Assembly (NCBI GenBank): GCA_019802505.1
Contig: JAFMOC010000223.1
Coordinates: 372,001-436,000 of the forward strand
Reading direction: 5' to 3'
Source of the DNA: Corydoras sp. C115
Taxonomy: Eukaryota > Chordata > Actinopteri > Siluriformes > Callichthyidae
DNA length: 64,000 bases
The notes below the pieces were generated by a model. The model searched no databases. It had not been told where the DNA came from and worked only from the letters and a program-made list of their open reading frames with translations. Of this stretch, positions 12,801 through 23,944 are shown one piece after another (the stretch's first letter is position 1; each line of letters opens with the position of its first letter). Made by a program: the position numbers and the translations under genes.

Positions 12801-13470
12801 ATTTATTTTCATGATAAATTCAAAAGAAATAATTTAGATTTATAACCTTCATTCAAGACTTTGTTCTGGTCAGCCAAATGTAAAGTAAATAAATTGCTAT
12901 AGCTGAACCTAAATGTGTGCATTACTGTATGATGATCACAATATTGTATTTTAGAATAATCATATTAATAATAACAAATTACATTATCTTTAAATAAAAT
13001 TTGTTTATTTCTTTTGTTTTTTTGTTTTTTATTATGTCACTTTACACACTTTGGATGTTATATATCGAGTATTTGGTATTTTCCAGTTCCATTTTCTTTT
13101 CCTTAATTTCTTTTTATGTTCTATATTTTTGCTTACTTTTTTTATTCTAGCCAGGAATTTTGAATTGTTCTTGTGTCTTCTTGTTTGAGGGTTTCCGTAA
13201 TGGTTTCAGGTATTTGTAGTTGTTGTCTCTCTTTGTTTGTAAGTTCTCTCCTTTTATTAGGTACAGGTGAGTGAGTTTTGTGTGGCCGATACTGCATCTT
13301 ACATTACTTGATCCATTTGTTTTCCTTGGTTTGTTCTTGGTTTGCTGCTTATGTTTGGAACTCGTGTAATTTGTTTTTTGTCTGTGTGTCCCACGTAGAT
13401 TGTCATCTTTTCTTGGTGTATTTATTTATTTATTGTTGGTTTTATATCTATATTGTTGTGTGATGTGTTA
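12801..13470. other. AT-rich sequence without gene
   Basis: T-rich on the plus strand. No supported gene. It may be the 3' flank of the adjacent LINE relic. Confidence 0.5.
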
Positions 13471-13479
13471 TTTTCGTGG

Positions 13480-14640
13480 CTAGTTTATCCACCATTTCCA
13501 TTTAATCCACTGTGTCTCGGTACCCAGATCTATGTTGTAGTCCAAGTTAGATAGTCTATGAATAGTTCTTTGTATATTGCTTATGTTAATAGTTGGATGT
13601 TTTGCTATGCATAATTCCATTGCTTTGATGCATGGTATTGAGTCAGTACATATTATTATCTTCCTCTTTTGGGTCTCCTCAGCAAATTTTAGGGCCATTT
13701 GTATGGCATGTGCTTCTGCTGTGAATATGGAGGTAAATATTCTGGCAAATTTGTTTGTGGTTTTTGATCCAGCAGTATAGATAAAAATGTTTTTTCCTGA
13801 TTTTTAGGAATTTGTTGCATATACATATACATTTGGGTGTGTACAGCTTTTCTTTCCTTCAGCAAGGTCAAAAAGGATATCAGGCTCCTTGAATTCCCAT
13901 GGAGGTATGCTGTAGTAACGGCTTTAGGTTACCATCTTGGGGTTTATCTTTATTTTATCTTTGAGATTTTATTTGGGTTACATTATATCTGGTGTGATGG
14001 GTTTTCAATTTTATAAACTTGATTTCCTGAGCTTCCAATTATTCTAATTGTGTATTGTAGTGCCAGTTTTAGTCATCTGAGCTCAAGTGGCAAGTCTTTG
14101 GACGGGGGGGTGTGCTGTATGCCTCCTGAGCCAATTTGATTCCCAGATGGTGGACTGTATCCAGCTTTTTGATAGATGATTTGCATGCCAATTCATAGAT
14201 GAAGCAGCCGTAATCCATTTTGCTTCTGATGATTGTCCTGTATATGTGCATTAGTATGCATAATTTTGCTCTCCATTTGGTGCTGGCTATGACTTTTAGT
14301 ATTTTTAGTTTTTAAGAGGCATTTTTCTCTCAGTGCGTTGATGTGGGGAATGAAGGTGAGTTTTCAGTCTAGTATAAGGCCAAGATATCTTATTTTTCCT
14401 GTTATTTTGATGTGTTCTCCATTAAGGTAGAATTCAGTGTCTGGGTGCAAGGATATTTTTCTGGCAGAAATGGATATTATATTGCTTTGCTTTTTGAGAT
14501 TTTGAAACCATTTGCATTTGACCATTTTTGGATTTTGTTAAAGCAAGGTTGGAGTCTTTGCGCTATCAATTTTATATCTTGATTTCTATAGCCTATACAT
14601 AGCTCATCTACATATAGCCTATTGAAAATGTTGGGTGGCA
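13480..14640 (-). mobile_element. I/Nimb-type LINE relic: RT end and RNase H
   Basis: Minus-strand fragments in order: an RT catalytic region (about 14590-14640, degraded YVDD-like box), LGLILD (about 14380), the thumb-like stretch HIYRTIIRSKMDYGCFIYE (14069-14251) and an RNase H domain (13480-13790; FTAEAHAIQ, then IIICTDSIPCIKA). RNase H after RT is typical of the I/Nimb group. Frameshifts and stops are present. It is in the same group as the 5' half at 59.5-62.6 kb but is a separate insertion. Confidence 0.75.
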
Positions 14641-15059
14641 ATTCTTTTGTTATATTACATTTTTTTATTTAAATAGGGTGACTGATGCATCTGTATGCAA
14701 TCCAAAAATGCTTCATAAAATTTCCCTATATAGCATGTTTGTTAGATTGTGTGCCCATCAAATGATTGGCACACTGTGACCCTAGTAGAGGATTAAGTGA
14801 TCAATAAAATTAGATATTAGATGAAGTACACAGCACTCTTTCACTGGCTCTCAGTCTTGATGAATTTAAACCTCAATGATCTAAATGGCCAATGAGTTAA
14901 TATATGTACAAGTATTGCGTTTATATAAAAATTTTTTGTTCAGTATATATTTACAGATATATAAGGATACTGCCATATAAATACTACTGGAAATAATCCA
15001 TTCACCATCTATTCATGAACAGCATGAATATTACACAAGAGTGCTTTATGCAATATTTA

Positions 15060-15615
15060 CTGTAAACTCGGGTCAGAAAGCTATGCAACATATCTGTAGT
15101 TAGCAGCTGCAGTCATCTTCTCTAAGATGGTTTCTGACAGTTTGTACAGAAATTATTTGGTTATACAAACTTATTGTTGCAGCAGTTGTCCATGGTTCTG
15201 ATCTCAGACCATCAGACCATCTTAGAGTAGTAAAATGAACATTAAATTTACAGGCAGCAGCTCTGTTGGATATTTCGTCAGGCAGCATTCCAAATGTGCA
15301 TGCCCTCAAAACCTGCAACATCTGTGGCATTGTGTTGTGTAATACAAATTTGAAAGTTAGAGTGGTCTTTTAATCAGCATCATGATATACCATATGTAAC
15401 TTTACTACGTCTATGTCATCTCTTTCAGGATGATTGTGCCACCTGGGTCACACTCTCTTCTAGGGATGTTTAAGTTAAGAGGTTCTCTAATTGGGTGTGT
15501 TACTAAGTTTAGACATTTTTAAGACCCCTTTGATTGATACTTTGTGTGTTCAGAAGAGTTCTGTTCATGAAAAATGAGAGCAAAGTAAAGTGTTGTGTTT
15601 ATATTTTTGTTCAAA
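15060..15615 (-). mobile_element. Tc1/mariner relic
   Basis: A minus-strand fragment includes a transposase helix-turn-helix stretch (LYNQIISVQTVRNHLRE, 15100-15200). The right end reads gttgtgtttatatttttgttca, the terminal repeat of a widespread fish Tc1-type family. The central catalytic region is gone. Confidence 0.65.
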
Positions 15616-15659
15616 AAAGAAAAACTACCCTTAGACTGACTCTAGTGTGACTGACTTAC

Positions 15660-15704
15660 CCTGCTGCTCATTTCGACTCCTGTCCTGTGTCTGTGTCACA
15701 GCTC
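15660..15704 (-). CDS. Putative mini-exon of TRIM-like gene, 45 bp
   Basis: The acceptor is ctgtag and the donor is AGG|GTAAGTC, very close to consensus. In phase 1 it reads G-AVTQTQDRSRNEQQ. It is symmetric (45 bp) and hydrophilic, rich in Gln, Thr and Arg. Confidence 0.55.
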
Positions 15705-15904
15705 CTACAGACACATATAAATGTACAGAATGATTTAAAATAAGATTGTAAATATGTTATCAAAACATTTCTGACATTTGAAAAATTGTGTGACAAATCC
15801 ATGTCTATTTAATGTGAAATTTTAATGTATAGTATGTATTAATAAAAATATATAATGTTTTATTATATTAATTTAATATATTAATGTTTTATACAAAATA
15901 TAAA

Positions 15905-16230
15905 ATGGCTAGTTCCAGTCCTTAAATCTGACTGGCTGAGCCGTTTGTCCAGCTGTAACAATATTGACATTGACACACAACTCTAACCGCTTCACATTTG
16001 TATTAATGCACCAGGTTCTTTTTTTTTTTTTAGAAATATTAGATTCAGTGAAATGGTGTCTCCTGAAGTGAATCATCTATACATCATACCACATCCTAAC
16101 TCAACTGAACCAAGATACTGCAGCAACATTCTTATGAGAATTGATCAACAAAATCAAAAAGGCTCCAGACCAAATAAACCACTAAAGAAACATGACAACT
16201 TGGTAGAACCTCATTTTAATGTCATGTACT
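15905..16230 (+). repeat. Unclassified interspersed repeat X, copy 1
   Basis: The blocks ctgactggctgagc, ttgtccagc, aactgaaccaagatactgcag and aacaaaatcaaaaaggctcc recur in the same order at 57700-58030, and partly at 32320-32530. The family was not recognised. Confidence 0.6.
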
Positions 16231-16295
16231 ATTAATAGAAATATTTTGAAATATAAACATAATAGAAATAGAAATATAAACAGAAAGTCATTTAC

Positions 16296-16316
16296 CGATA
16301 TGAACTAAGCCTGGTG
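16296..16316 (-). CDS. Possible 21-bp micro-exon of TRIM-like gene
   Basis: A very long T-tract (16321-16350 read on the minus strand) ends gctaag before 21 bp, then the donor GTAAATG. In phase 1 it adds APGLVHI. It is short enough to be chance, and is supported only by position, splice sites and phase. Confidence 0.3.
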
Positions 16317-16319
16317 CTT

Positions 16320-16350
<31 letters not shown>

Positions 16351-16479
16351 CTGGACTAAAAACCAGACAAGATCATGTTGTGTAACAGTTTAATAATCTC
16401 TTCCACAAGCACTTGCTATGAAATAAATATAATAAATAAATAAAGTAAACTAAAATAATCTGGAAGCCAGAATTTATAA

Positions 16480-16930
16480 TAATCAGGTTCTATAGTGTAG
16501 CGGGTTTTCTTTAACTACTGACTTGTGTTGTTCTCTTATTTATAAGTTGCTTTGGATAAAAGTGTCTGCTAAATGTAAATGTCAGTAATATTTTTGTTTT
16601 AATTTATCAAATTTATGAATTAAACTTTCTTTTGTAATCATAGTGTTTTATAACAGTTTCATTAAAGCAATAAGGTATGATAGAATGTATATCACATTAC
16701 ATTTAGTAGATTTAGTAGATGCTTTTATCAAAATTGACAAATGTTCCAACTTGGTTGGGTTCAGAACACCGGGTTGGTACAGCACCCCTGGTGCAAAGAG
16801 AGTTAAGGGTCCTGCTCAAGGAGCCACATTGGTAACTTCAGTTGACCTGGGATTTGAAACCACAACCTTCTAATTGATAGCCCATCACCCTAACCATTCA
16901 GCTACCATACCCTTTTATTGTATTATTGTG
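16480..16930. repeat. L2-tail and tRNA-derived SINE fragments
   Basis: 16500-16590 carries the L2/SINE 3' tail ttgctttggataaaagtgtctgctaaatg. 16680-16915 is a minus-strand SINE with the same tail and a tRNA-like head (cccatcaccctaaccattcagctacc). Confidence 0.7.
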
Positions 16931-17201
16931 ACTAAATCAATGGAAAGAGGTGTTGTACAACAACCTGAAGAGGTCATTAGTGATTTATTAAGAATAATTT
17001 CAAAGCCTTATGGCTTTACTAAATTCTGACTGCTTGAGTTTACATCTGCACGATTATTTATGTTTATTTCCGTTTTTTGTCTATCAGTCTGAAAGTCAGA
17101 CTGATTTGTATTTGTCTGTCTGAGTCTCTATCCATTAACGTAAAAATAAATCATATACATATCATATATCCTTAAATTTATGAGATACTTAAAGAAATTA
17201 C

Positions 17202-17240
17202 CTGGTCCTCGAACACTAACAGAGGGGAGTGATGGTGGAC
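17202..17240 (-). CDS. Putative mini-exon of TRIM-like gene, 39 bp
   Basis: The acceptor is tttttgttcag and the donor is CCAG|GTAATT. In phase 1 it reads G-PPSLPSVSVRGP. It is Pro/Ser-rich, like the short linkers after the coiled coil in fish TRIM proteins. Confidence 0.6.
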
Positions 17241-17352
17241 CTGAACAAAAATGACACACACAAACAAACAAACAAACAAATTTTAACATTAGATGTCACA
17301 GTGTAAATATATTTAATAGAACATGTTTTTGGTTAATAAACCATTTTGGCAC

Positions 17353-17400
17353 CTTGGGTTTTACTTGGGGTTGTTGTTTTTGATCCAATTCCAGAAAATA
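17353..17400 (-). CDS. Putative mini-exon of TRIM-like gene, 48 bp
   Basis: The acceptor is atgtttgcag and the donor is CAAG|GTGCCA. In phase 1 it reads VFSGIGSKTTTPSKTQ. It begins with VF, like the next exon upstream, suggesting duplication. Confidence 0.55.
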
Positions 17401-17520
17401 CTGCAAACATTACATTTACATTGCATTTACAAACATTACATTTATGAAGAAATAATATTTTAAAATTTATATTATTAAAGTAACAGCATGGTTTTACTTT
17501 ATATTTACATTTTAAAAGAC

Positions 17521-17574
17521 CTGGTTTCTGGGCACTCTGTTGCTCAGTGACTGTAACTGGCATCGTGTTGAAAA
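17521..17574 (-). CDS. Putative mini-exon of TRIM-like gene, 54 bp
   Basis: The acceptor gttttctctgcag is excellent and the donor is CCAG|GTCTTT. In phase 1 it reads VFNTMPVTVTEQQSAQKP. It is the first of the mini-exons, directly downstream of the last coiled-coil exon and in phase with it. Confidence 0.6.
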
Positions 17575-17697
17575 CTGCAGAGAAAACATAATTTCATATA
17601 TAAAAGCTTTGATAAATAATTTTAGATTTAGTTTTATGATACAGATAAAAAGGATTTACACAAATAAAATAAGTAAATAAGTAAATCATTATGACAC

Positions 17698-17854
17698 CTG
17701 TTTTATTGATTTTTTCCAATTCTTGGTTACACAGGTTCTCTACATTTTTTCTTAAATCAAGGACAATCTTCCGTACAGGATCGAAGGTGGCTTCTAGGTT
17801 CGCTGTTACATTGCTGACCTCACTGAGCCCCAGAGTGGAAAGACAATGATATGT
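17698..17854 (-). CDS. TRIM-like gene, exon 4 (end of coiled coil)
   Basis: 157 bp with the acceptor ctatttccattag and donor AACAG|GTGTCA. It joins exon 3 in phase 0 and leaves one base (phase 1). It encodes 52 residues starting TYHCLSTLGLSEVSNVTANL and containing a helical stretch with LRKNVENLCNQELEKI, the position and type of sequence found after the 234-bp exon in fish TRIM25/finTRIM-like proteins. In many fish TRIM genes this stretch is split into a 23-bp exon and a longer exon. Here it reads through as one. Confidence 0.75.
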
Positions 17855-18034
17855 CTAATGGAAATAGATGATAAAGTTATAGCCGAGGTACAATTATGAT
17901 AAAGAACATTTTATTAACATTGTTCTTAATGTGCAGTATCAAGGAAAGGTTTGGTCTTGCCTTACCAGATTTGGTCTTACATGATATGCTTGCATATTTA
18001 GATCTGTGTACATAGTTATAAATTATTGAGCATT

Positions 18035-18185
18035 GGGCATTATTATTATTATTGGTCATTGGGCTGAATCCACCTTTGGATGCACACTTACTCACATATA
18101 CACACACTACATAGAGGCAATTTAGAAATCCTCCCACTGTTTTTGGACAGTGGCAGGAAACCAGAGAAACAGCTGCTGTAACTGC
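18035..18185 (-). repeat. Decayed SINE (DANA/Mermaid type)
   Basis: The caatttagaaa...ctcccactgtttttggacagtgg...ggaaaccagagaaac block of this SINE on the minus strand, strongly diverged. Confidence 0.55.
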
Positions 18186-18189
18186 TGCT

Positions 18190-19400
18190 AAATCCTTGTT
18201 CTTCCAGTCCAAGTTAACATTCATCTCAGATGCTCAAAATGTATTTAGTATATTTAACACCTCACTTAGTCCACCTTCTCCCCTTCTCAACACCTCTCTG
18301 TCAGCTGATATATTTGCAACCTTCTTCAAAGAAAAGATTGAGAGCATCAGCAAACCCTTTCATATCCCCATTTCCACAACACTACATCTCACACATCAAT
18401 CAACCAACCTTCTCCTCTTTCTCCCCTGTCTCAGAATTGGACATCTGCAAGATTCTTCTTGGCAACTACTTTTCCCATTGATTCCATCCCATCTCACCTC
18501 CTTCAGTCCATTGATTCCTCTATTACAACAGCACTTCCACATGTAATTAACTCCACCCTCACCTCTGGAACTTTTCCTGATTCTTTTAAACAGGTCATAG
18601 TTAAAGCCCTCTCCTTAAAAAGCCAATACTCAACCCAAATCTGGTCGAGAGGTACAGCCCTGTATCACTTTTACCTTTTGTATCTAAAACACGAATGTGT
18701 GGTATCTACACAGGTCTCCGGATTTCTTACACAGAACAACCTTTTACCTTTTTGATTCCAATCAGTCTGGTTTTAGGGGTGGTCATTCCATGGAGACAGC
18801 ATTGCATTCTGTGGTTGATAAACTTAAATTTGTCAAAACAAACTCTCCATCCTCATCCTGCTGGACCTCTCAGCAGCTTTCAATAAAGTAAATCAAAGAT
18901 TCTACTGTCCAATCTATTCAAACGAGGCTTCTCTGGTACGACATGTGAATGGTTTTGATCCTATCTAACAAGAAGTACCTTCAAAGTGGCATGAAAATGG
19001 GTATGTTTCTAACTCTCACCAAGTACTCAATGGAGTTCCTCAATCTTAAACTATTTGATCAGATAAAACTAAAACTGCCTGTTCCTGCAGATTCTTTCTG
19101 TACAAGATCAGATAGATCATTCATTTCTTATCTTATGTTCAGCTGTTAGTTTAAGCCCTAATCCATCCCAGCTCGATAACTGCACTATATATTACTTGCC
19201 GGTCTCCTAGCTTGCACAATCAGGCTTCAACAACTGATTCAAAACTCTGCAGCCTGACTTGTCTTCAATCAACCCAAGTCACTCCACTACTCACCTTTCC
19301 CCATTGGCTCCCTGTAGTTGCACATATTAAGTACAAGGCACTGACTCTGGCCTACAGGACAATCTCTGGATTTGCCCCCTCTTACCTAATTTATAATCTA
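18190..19400 (+). mobile_element. L2-type LINE relic
   Basis: Plus-strand fragments in broken frames include a pre-RT stretch (SADIFATFFKEKIESI, about 18300), an RT region (NQSGFRGGHSMETAL, about 18760), and the C-terminal LPHWLPVVAHIKYKALTLAYRTISG (about 19290-19370). All are typical of fish L2 elements. Many stops and deletions. Confidence 0.75.
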
Positions 19401-19401
19401 C

Positions 19402-19620
19402 AGCTGGGAGTGGTAGCTCAGTGGTCAGGGTGTTGGTCTATCAATCTGATGGTTGATGGTTCAAATCCCAGGTCCACTGCAATTACCAATGTGGGTCCTT
19501 GAGCAAGACCCTTAACCCTCATTGCTCCAGGGATGTTGTGATTAACCCTGTGCTCACCTTGTAAGTCGCTTTGGATAAAAGCGTCTGCTAAATGACCAAA
19601 CGTAAATGACCAAACAAACG
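19402..19620 (+). repeat. tRNA-derived SINE with L2 tail
   Basis: A tRNA-like head (tggtagctcagtggtcaggg with a B-box-like ggttcaaatccc) is followed by the body gtgggtccttgagcaagacc and the tail cgctttggataaaagcgtctgctaaatgac. Same family as 34605-34800. It interrupts the L2 relic. Confidence 0.85.
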
Positions 19621-19776
19621 TAATATTCCCCCCCCAAAAAAAAACAGTTCCCCAGTGAGCCAATACTCACTTCATATCATTCATCACTGCTAAATGGTGA
19701 AATGATCTTTGCAACTTTGTCTGTAAAGCTGAGTCATTTAGCATTTTCAAGAAACAATATATACTATGTGTGTGTA

Positions 19777-20127
19777 GGCACGGTGGCTTAGTGGTTAGCA
19801 TGTTCGCCTCTCAGCACTAGGGATTCCCGGTTCGAATCCCCATCTGGGTGGAGTTTCCATGTTCTCCCCGTGTCCAAGTGGGTTTCCTTCCTCCGGGTTC
19901 TCCGGTTTCCTCCCACAGTCGAAAAACATGGATCCAGTCAATTGAGTTATACAAATTGCCCCATGTTTGTGTGCGTGTCTGTGTGTGTGAATGTGTGCCC
20001 AGCGATAGATTGACGCCCTGTCCTGGGTGTATCTGCCCAGCGCCTGAAACATTCTCCCCTGAATGGGCATGGGGAACCACCCCACGGCCCTAATATAGGA
20101 TAAAGCGGAAGATAATGAATGAATGAA

Positions 20128-20129
<2 letters not shown>
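19777..20129 (+). repeat. SINE (DANA/Mermaid type), full length
   Basis: The tRNA-derived head ggcacggtggcttagtggtt with box B ggttcgaatcccc is followed by the tRNA-unrelated body (tccgggttctccggtttcc, gtcaattgagtt, gccctgtcctgggtgtatct) and a gaatgaatg tail. A (TG)n(TA)n microsatellite follows to 20184. Confidence 0.92.

Positions 20130-20184
<55 letters not shown>
20130..20184. repeat. (TG)n(TA)n microsatellite
   Basis: Simple dinucleotide array immediately 3' of the SINE tail. Confidence 0.95.
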
Positions 20185-20189
<5 letters not shown>

Positions 20190-20378
20190 CTGAATCAGAT
20201 AAGGATGAGGTTTGGTAATTCTACAGTGTAACTGTTTTTTTCCTTAACTACTGACTTGTGTTGTTCTCTCATTTGTAAGTAACTTTGTATAAAGACATCT
20301 GCTGAATGACTAAATGTAAATGTGTGTAATGTAAACATCTTAGTGTGTTTGTGTGGGTGTGTGTTTGTGTCTAGCAAC

Positions 20379-20612
20379 CGTAAGGAATTTGATGTTATCT
20401 TGACAGGTCACCAGCTCCTTCAGCTCGGCATCTTTTTTTTTCATCTGACTTATTTCAGTCTCCAGTTTATCCACCACCTGCTGTGCCTCAATGATTTTCT
20501 CCTGTCCACTCGAACGCATCACCTGCTGGATCAGCTCAGCGAGACGCTGTACAGAGAGCTGAAGCTCATACAGGACAGCTTCAGACTCCTCATTCACTGA
20601 GTCTGAAGAATC
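20379..20612 (-). CDS. TRIM-like gene, exon 3 (coiled coil, 234 bp)
   Basis: Exactly 234 bp, phase 0 to phase 0, the size typical of this exon in TRIM genes. The acceptor is aaatgcag and the donor ACG|GTTGCT. It encodes 78 residues with heptad-like leucines (LQLSVQRLAELIQQVM, then QQVVDKLETEISQMK) and ends QDNIKFLT, matching the conserved end of the TRIM coiled coil, which mediates antiparallel dimerisation. No stops. Confidence 0.85.
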
Positions 20613-20639
20613 CTGCATTTAACCACATAGACAAACAAT

Positions 20640-21960
20640 AATATAGGTGTAAATAGGAGCCTTCATGACAATTCAATCCAAAATGAAATTCTTCAAGCCA
20701 ACGATTCGATAATTTTTGATCTTGAGGAATTCCCCCACAATACAATTAAATTCAACTCGATACCATTAAAGTAATCTATTTTTTAATAAATAAATCAACA
20801 AGAAAATCATTTGCCTTTTGTTGAGATACAGAAGCAGTTTTGTATTCACACAATGTTTATCACACTATAGCAGTTGTGATCAACAAACTATAAATAGAAC
20901 AGTTATGCCATAAAAAGTGCAAAATATATAGACTGAATAGACTGTTAGAATTTGTATTATGGCAAGAAAAAAGCAGCTAAGTAAAGAAACATGAGATGCT
21001 ATCATTACTTCAAGAAATGAAGGTCAGTCCAAAAAATTGGGAAAACTTTGAAAGTGCAGTTGCAAAAATCATCAAGCGCTACAAAGAAACTGGCTCAAAT
21101 GAGGACCGCCCCAGGAAAGGAAGACCAAGAGTCACCTCTGTTGCGGACAATAAGTTCATCCGAGTCACCAGTCTCAGAAATCGCAGGTTAACAGCAGGAT
21201 TAGAGGTCAACATATTAAAGAACAGATCAATGCCACACAGAGTTCTAGCAGCAGACACATCTCTAGAACAACTGTTAAGAGGAGACTGTGTGAATTAGGC
21301 CTTCATGGTAAAATAGTTGCTATACTGCAAAGGACAGGCAACAAGCAAAAGAGTCTTTGTGTGACACAGAAAAGGTGAACGGATGGACTCTACATGCCTG
21401 GTTCCCACCATGAAGCATGGAGGAGGAGGTGTGATGGTGTGGGGGTGCTTTGCTGGTGACACTGTTGGGGATTTATTCAAAATTGAAGGCATACTGAACC
21501 AGCATAGCTACCACAGCATCTTGCAGCGGCATGCTATTCCATCCGGTTTGCGTTTAGTTGGACTATCGTTTATCTTTCAACAGGAAAATGACCCCAAACA
21601 AACCTCCAGGCTGTGACCAAGAAGGTACGTTATCGGGTGCTGCGCCAGATGGCCTCCACAGTCACTGGACCTGAACCCAATTGAGATGGTTGGGGGTGAG
21701 CTGGACCGCAGATTTTATATTTTTTGTGTGTAATGCATCAGAGAAAATGTTAAAATACGCAGGGGAAATGACAGCAATAAAACACATTAATCAATACTCT
21801 TGCAGACATATCGATACATCGAATCGCCCGCCGGCTGTAAAATTGATGCAACGATTTAAAATGGATTAATATTTACACCTTTATATGTGAGCAAAGACAT
21901 GTGTTATTATTTTTTACAGTCCTTATCGCAACATAATTTTTTTTGGAGAGACCGGAGAAG
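20640..21960. mobile_element. hAT-like remnant containing a Tc1/mariner relic
   Basis: Flanking pieces with cgattcgata (about 20705) and cgatacatcgaatcg (about 21815) look like ends of a hAT-type element. Inside, 20960-21710 on the plus strand is a Tc1 transposase relic: an N-terminal DNA-binding part with IIKRYKETGSNEDRPRKGRP (about 21070-21130) and a catalytic-region piece with MKHGGGGVMVWGCFAG (about 21410-21460). A deletion and stops separate them. The hAT assignment of the outer part is tentative. Confidence 0.55.
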
Positions 21961-21969
21961 TGTCAGGAT

Positions 21970-22360
21970 GGTAAAAACATTGATTCAAGGTGAATTGGCT
22001 TTTCTATATTGCCCCTATACAATCTGTGAGTGAGTATGTGTCCAGGATTGGCACCCTGTCCTACACTTAGAACACATTTACATTTAATTAATTTAAACAT
22101 CCAAGTTCTGTGATCATATTGGTCTGAGAGAACTCTAGGAAGAGCATCCCTTGCTCTTTTATGTTTAAATGAACATATTCTATGGCATTGCCAATCCATC
22201 ACTGGACACACACTCACACAGACACACACAGTATATGGGGCAATTTAGAGCAGCCAATTCAACTTGAATCCATATTTTAAGACTGAGGGCGGAAACCGGA
22301 GATAATTTACAGGACAGATGGAGAACATGAAAACACCAATTCCAACCTAGATCCCACAAA
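21970..22360. repeat. Decayed SINE fragments
   Basis: The blocks ccaggattggcaccctgtcc and ggcaatttagagcagccaattc, with ggcggaaaccggag...gagaacatgaaaac, are recognisable as diverged DANA/Mermaid-type SINE sequence. Confidence 0.5.
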
Positions 22361-22389
22361 ACTGAGAGAATGACATACTACACCATTAC

Positions 22390-23463
22390 ATTTAAATTTA
22401 CATTAAGTCATTTAGCAGATACTTTTATCCAAAGCAACTTACAAATGAGAACTCCACAAGTCAGAAGCCATGGAGAAAAACAACTATACTGTAATTTCAT
22501 CATTCCTGATTGTTATTCGATGCTGCGGCCCCTCACCCTTTTTTTTTTTTTTTTTTTTCTGTACAACAGGTATTTGTTAAAGAGATGCGTCTTCAGTAGT
22601 TTCTTCAAACTGTTTAGTGATTCTGCCTTACGGACAGAGTTGGGAAGAACGTTCCACCATTTTGCAGTGGTGAACACCACGGAATGAGAATTAGCTCCTC
22701 GGTGAGGTGGAATCGCAAGGCGGCAATCATCACTGGAGCGAAGTGAACGAGTCGGAGTATATTTTGAAAAGATAGAGTGAAGGTAGGAGGGGGAAGATCC
22801 AGAAATGGTTCTGTATGCCAGAGTCAGTGACTTGTACTGACTTGTAAACACAAGTCGGGCTGCAGAGTTTTGAATTAGTTGAAGAGGTCTGATTGTGGAA
22901 GCTGGGATACCGGCAAGTAGCGCATTACAATGATCAAGTCGGGATAGGACTAGGGCTTGAACAAGCAGTTGGGTAGCATGTTCAGTCAAAAAGGGTCTGA
23001 TCTTCCTTATGTTGTAAAGAAGGAATCTACAGGAACGGGCAGTTTTGATAACATGATCAGAGAGTTTAAGGTGGGAGTCTATTGTGAAACCAAGGTTCCG
23101 GACCGAATCGGTTGGGGAGAATGTGGAACAATCAATTTGGAAGGTCAGTTCGTGATTGATTTAGGGTTTAGCTGGGATAATGAGAAGCTTTGTTTTTTCT
23201 AAGTTTAATTTGAGATGACGGGCCTTCATCCAAATAGATATGTCGGTGAGGCATACCCGATTTGAGATGGTGGTGTCGTCAGGGGCAAAAGACAGATGAA
23301 GCCGAGTGTCATCAGCATAGCAGTGGTAAGAGAAACCATGCTCTTGGATGACTGTGCTCAGTGATGTCATGTATAGTGAGAAGAGGAGAGGACCAAGTAC
23401 AGAGCCCTGAGGCACACCAGTGCGTTCTTGGTGAGAGTTAGAGATCTCCCCATTCCATGACAC
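22390..23463 (-). mobile_element. L2 LINE, 5'-truncated, RT C-terminal half
   Basis: The minus strand carries an RT catalytic segment at 23161-23463 (TGVPQGSVLGPLLFSLY and the HCYADDTRL box) and the C-terminal region at 22513-22989 (LVLSRLDHCNALLAGIP, LAYRTISG, WWNVLPNSVRKAESLNSLKK). A frame change lies between them (about 22990-23160). The 3' tail is at 22390-22450. It is better preserved than the 18-19 kb relic and sits in an intron of the TRIM gene. Confidence 0.85.
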
Positions 23464-23464
23464 T

Positions 23465-23625
23465 TTGAAGGTCTTCTGACCTTGGTCAATTGACCTTGAT
23501 CAAAGTTTTTGGACTGTGGGAGGAAACCGGAGAACCTGGAGGAAACTCACGCAGACATTGGGAGAACATGGAAACTCCACACAGATTGGGATTTAAATTG
23601 GGAAAGCATAAAAACATGAAATATA
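23465..23625 (-). repeat. SINE fragment (DANA/Mermaid type)
   Basis: The tcaattgaccttgatca...ttttggactgtgggaggaaaccggag...cagacattgggagaacatgg block on the minus strand. Both ends are truncated. Confidence 0.75.
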
Positions 23626-23834
23626 AAATTGCTCCTGATGTGAATGTATGTATGAATGTGTCTGTAAATAGGACTGGTGACATTGCCAGGGTATTTTTTA
23701 ATTATTTAATTGTTGGTTCATGTGAGCAGCCATTTGAAAGCAGGTACAAACATTCTGACAGACCTGTTTTACATGTGTGACAAATATGTGTGATCTAATT
23801 CATGTATGAATGTATGTGTGTGTTTGATTTTCAC

Positions 23835-23930
23835 CTTCAGTCTCTCCAGAACTTTCTTCATGTCTCTTAGCTCTCTCTCTCTAGCTTGCCATTTCTGATG
23901 GTTCTCTGTCTGAAACTCAGTCAGAGTTTT
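23835..23930 (-). CDS. TRIM-like gene, exon 2 (coiled coil start, 96 bp)
   Basis: Exactly 96 bp, phase 0 to phase 0, the usual size of the second exon in TRIM genes. The acceptor is cttttattcag and the donor AAG|GTGAAA. It encodes 32 residues beginning KTLTEFQTENHQKWQ and ending LRDMKKVLERLK, a charged amphipathic helix continuing from the second B-box. Confidence 0.85.
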
Positions 23931-23944
23931 CTGAATAAAAGAAA

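Noticed and set aside
14919..14955. Left terminal repeat of the Tc1 relic at 15.1-15.6 kb
   Set aside because: It resembles the terminal sequence but is in the same rather than inverted orientation, so it is not a proper pair.
19402..19480. A functional tRNA gene
   Set aside because: The A- and B-box-like head is fused to a SINE body and L2 tail, and no cloverleaf closes.
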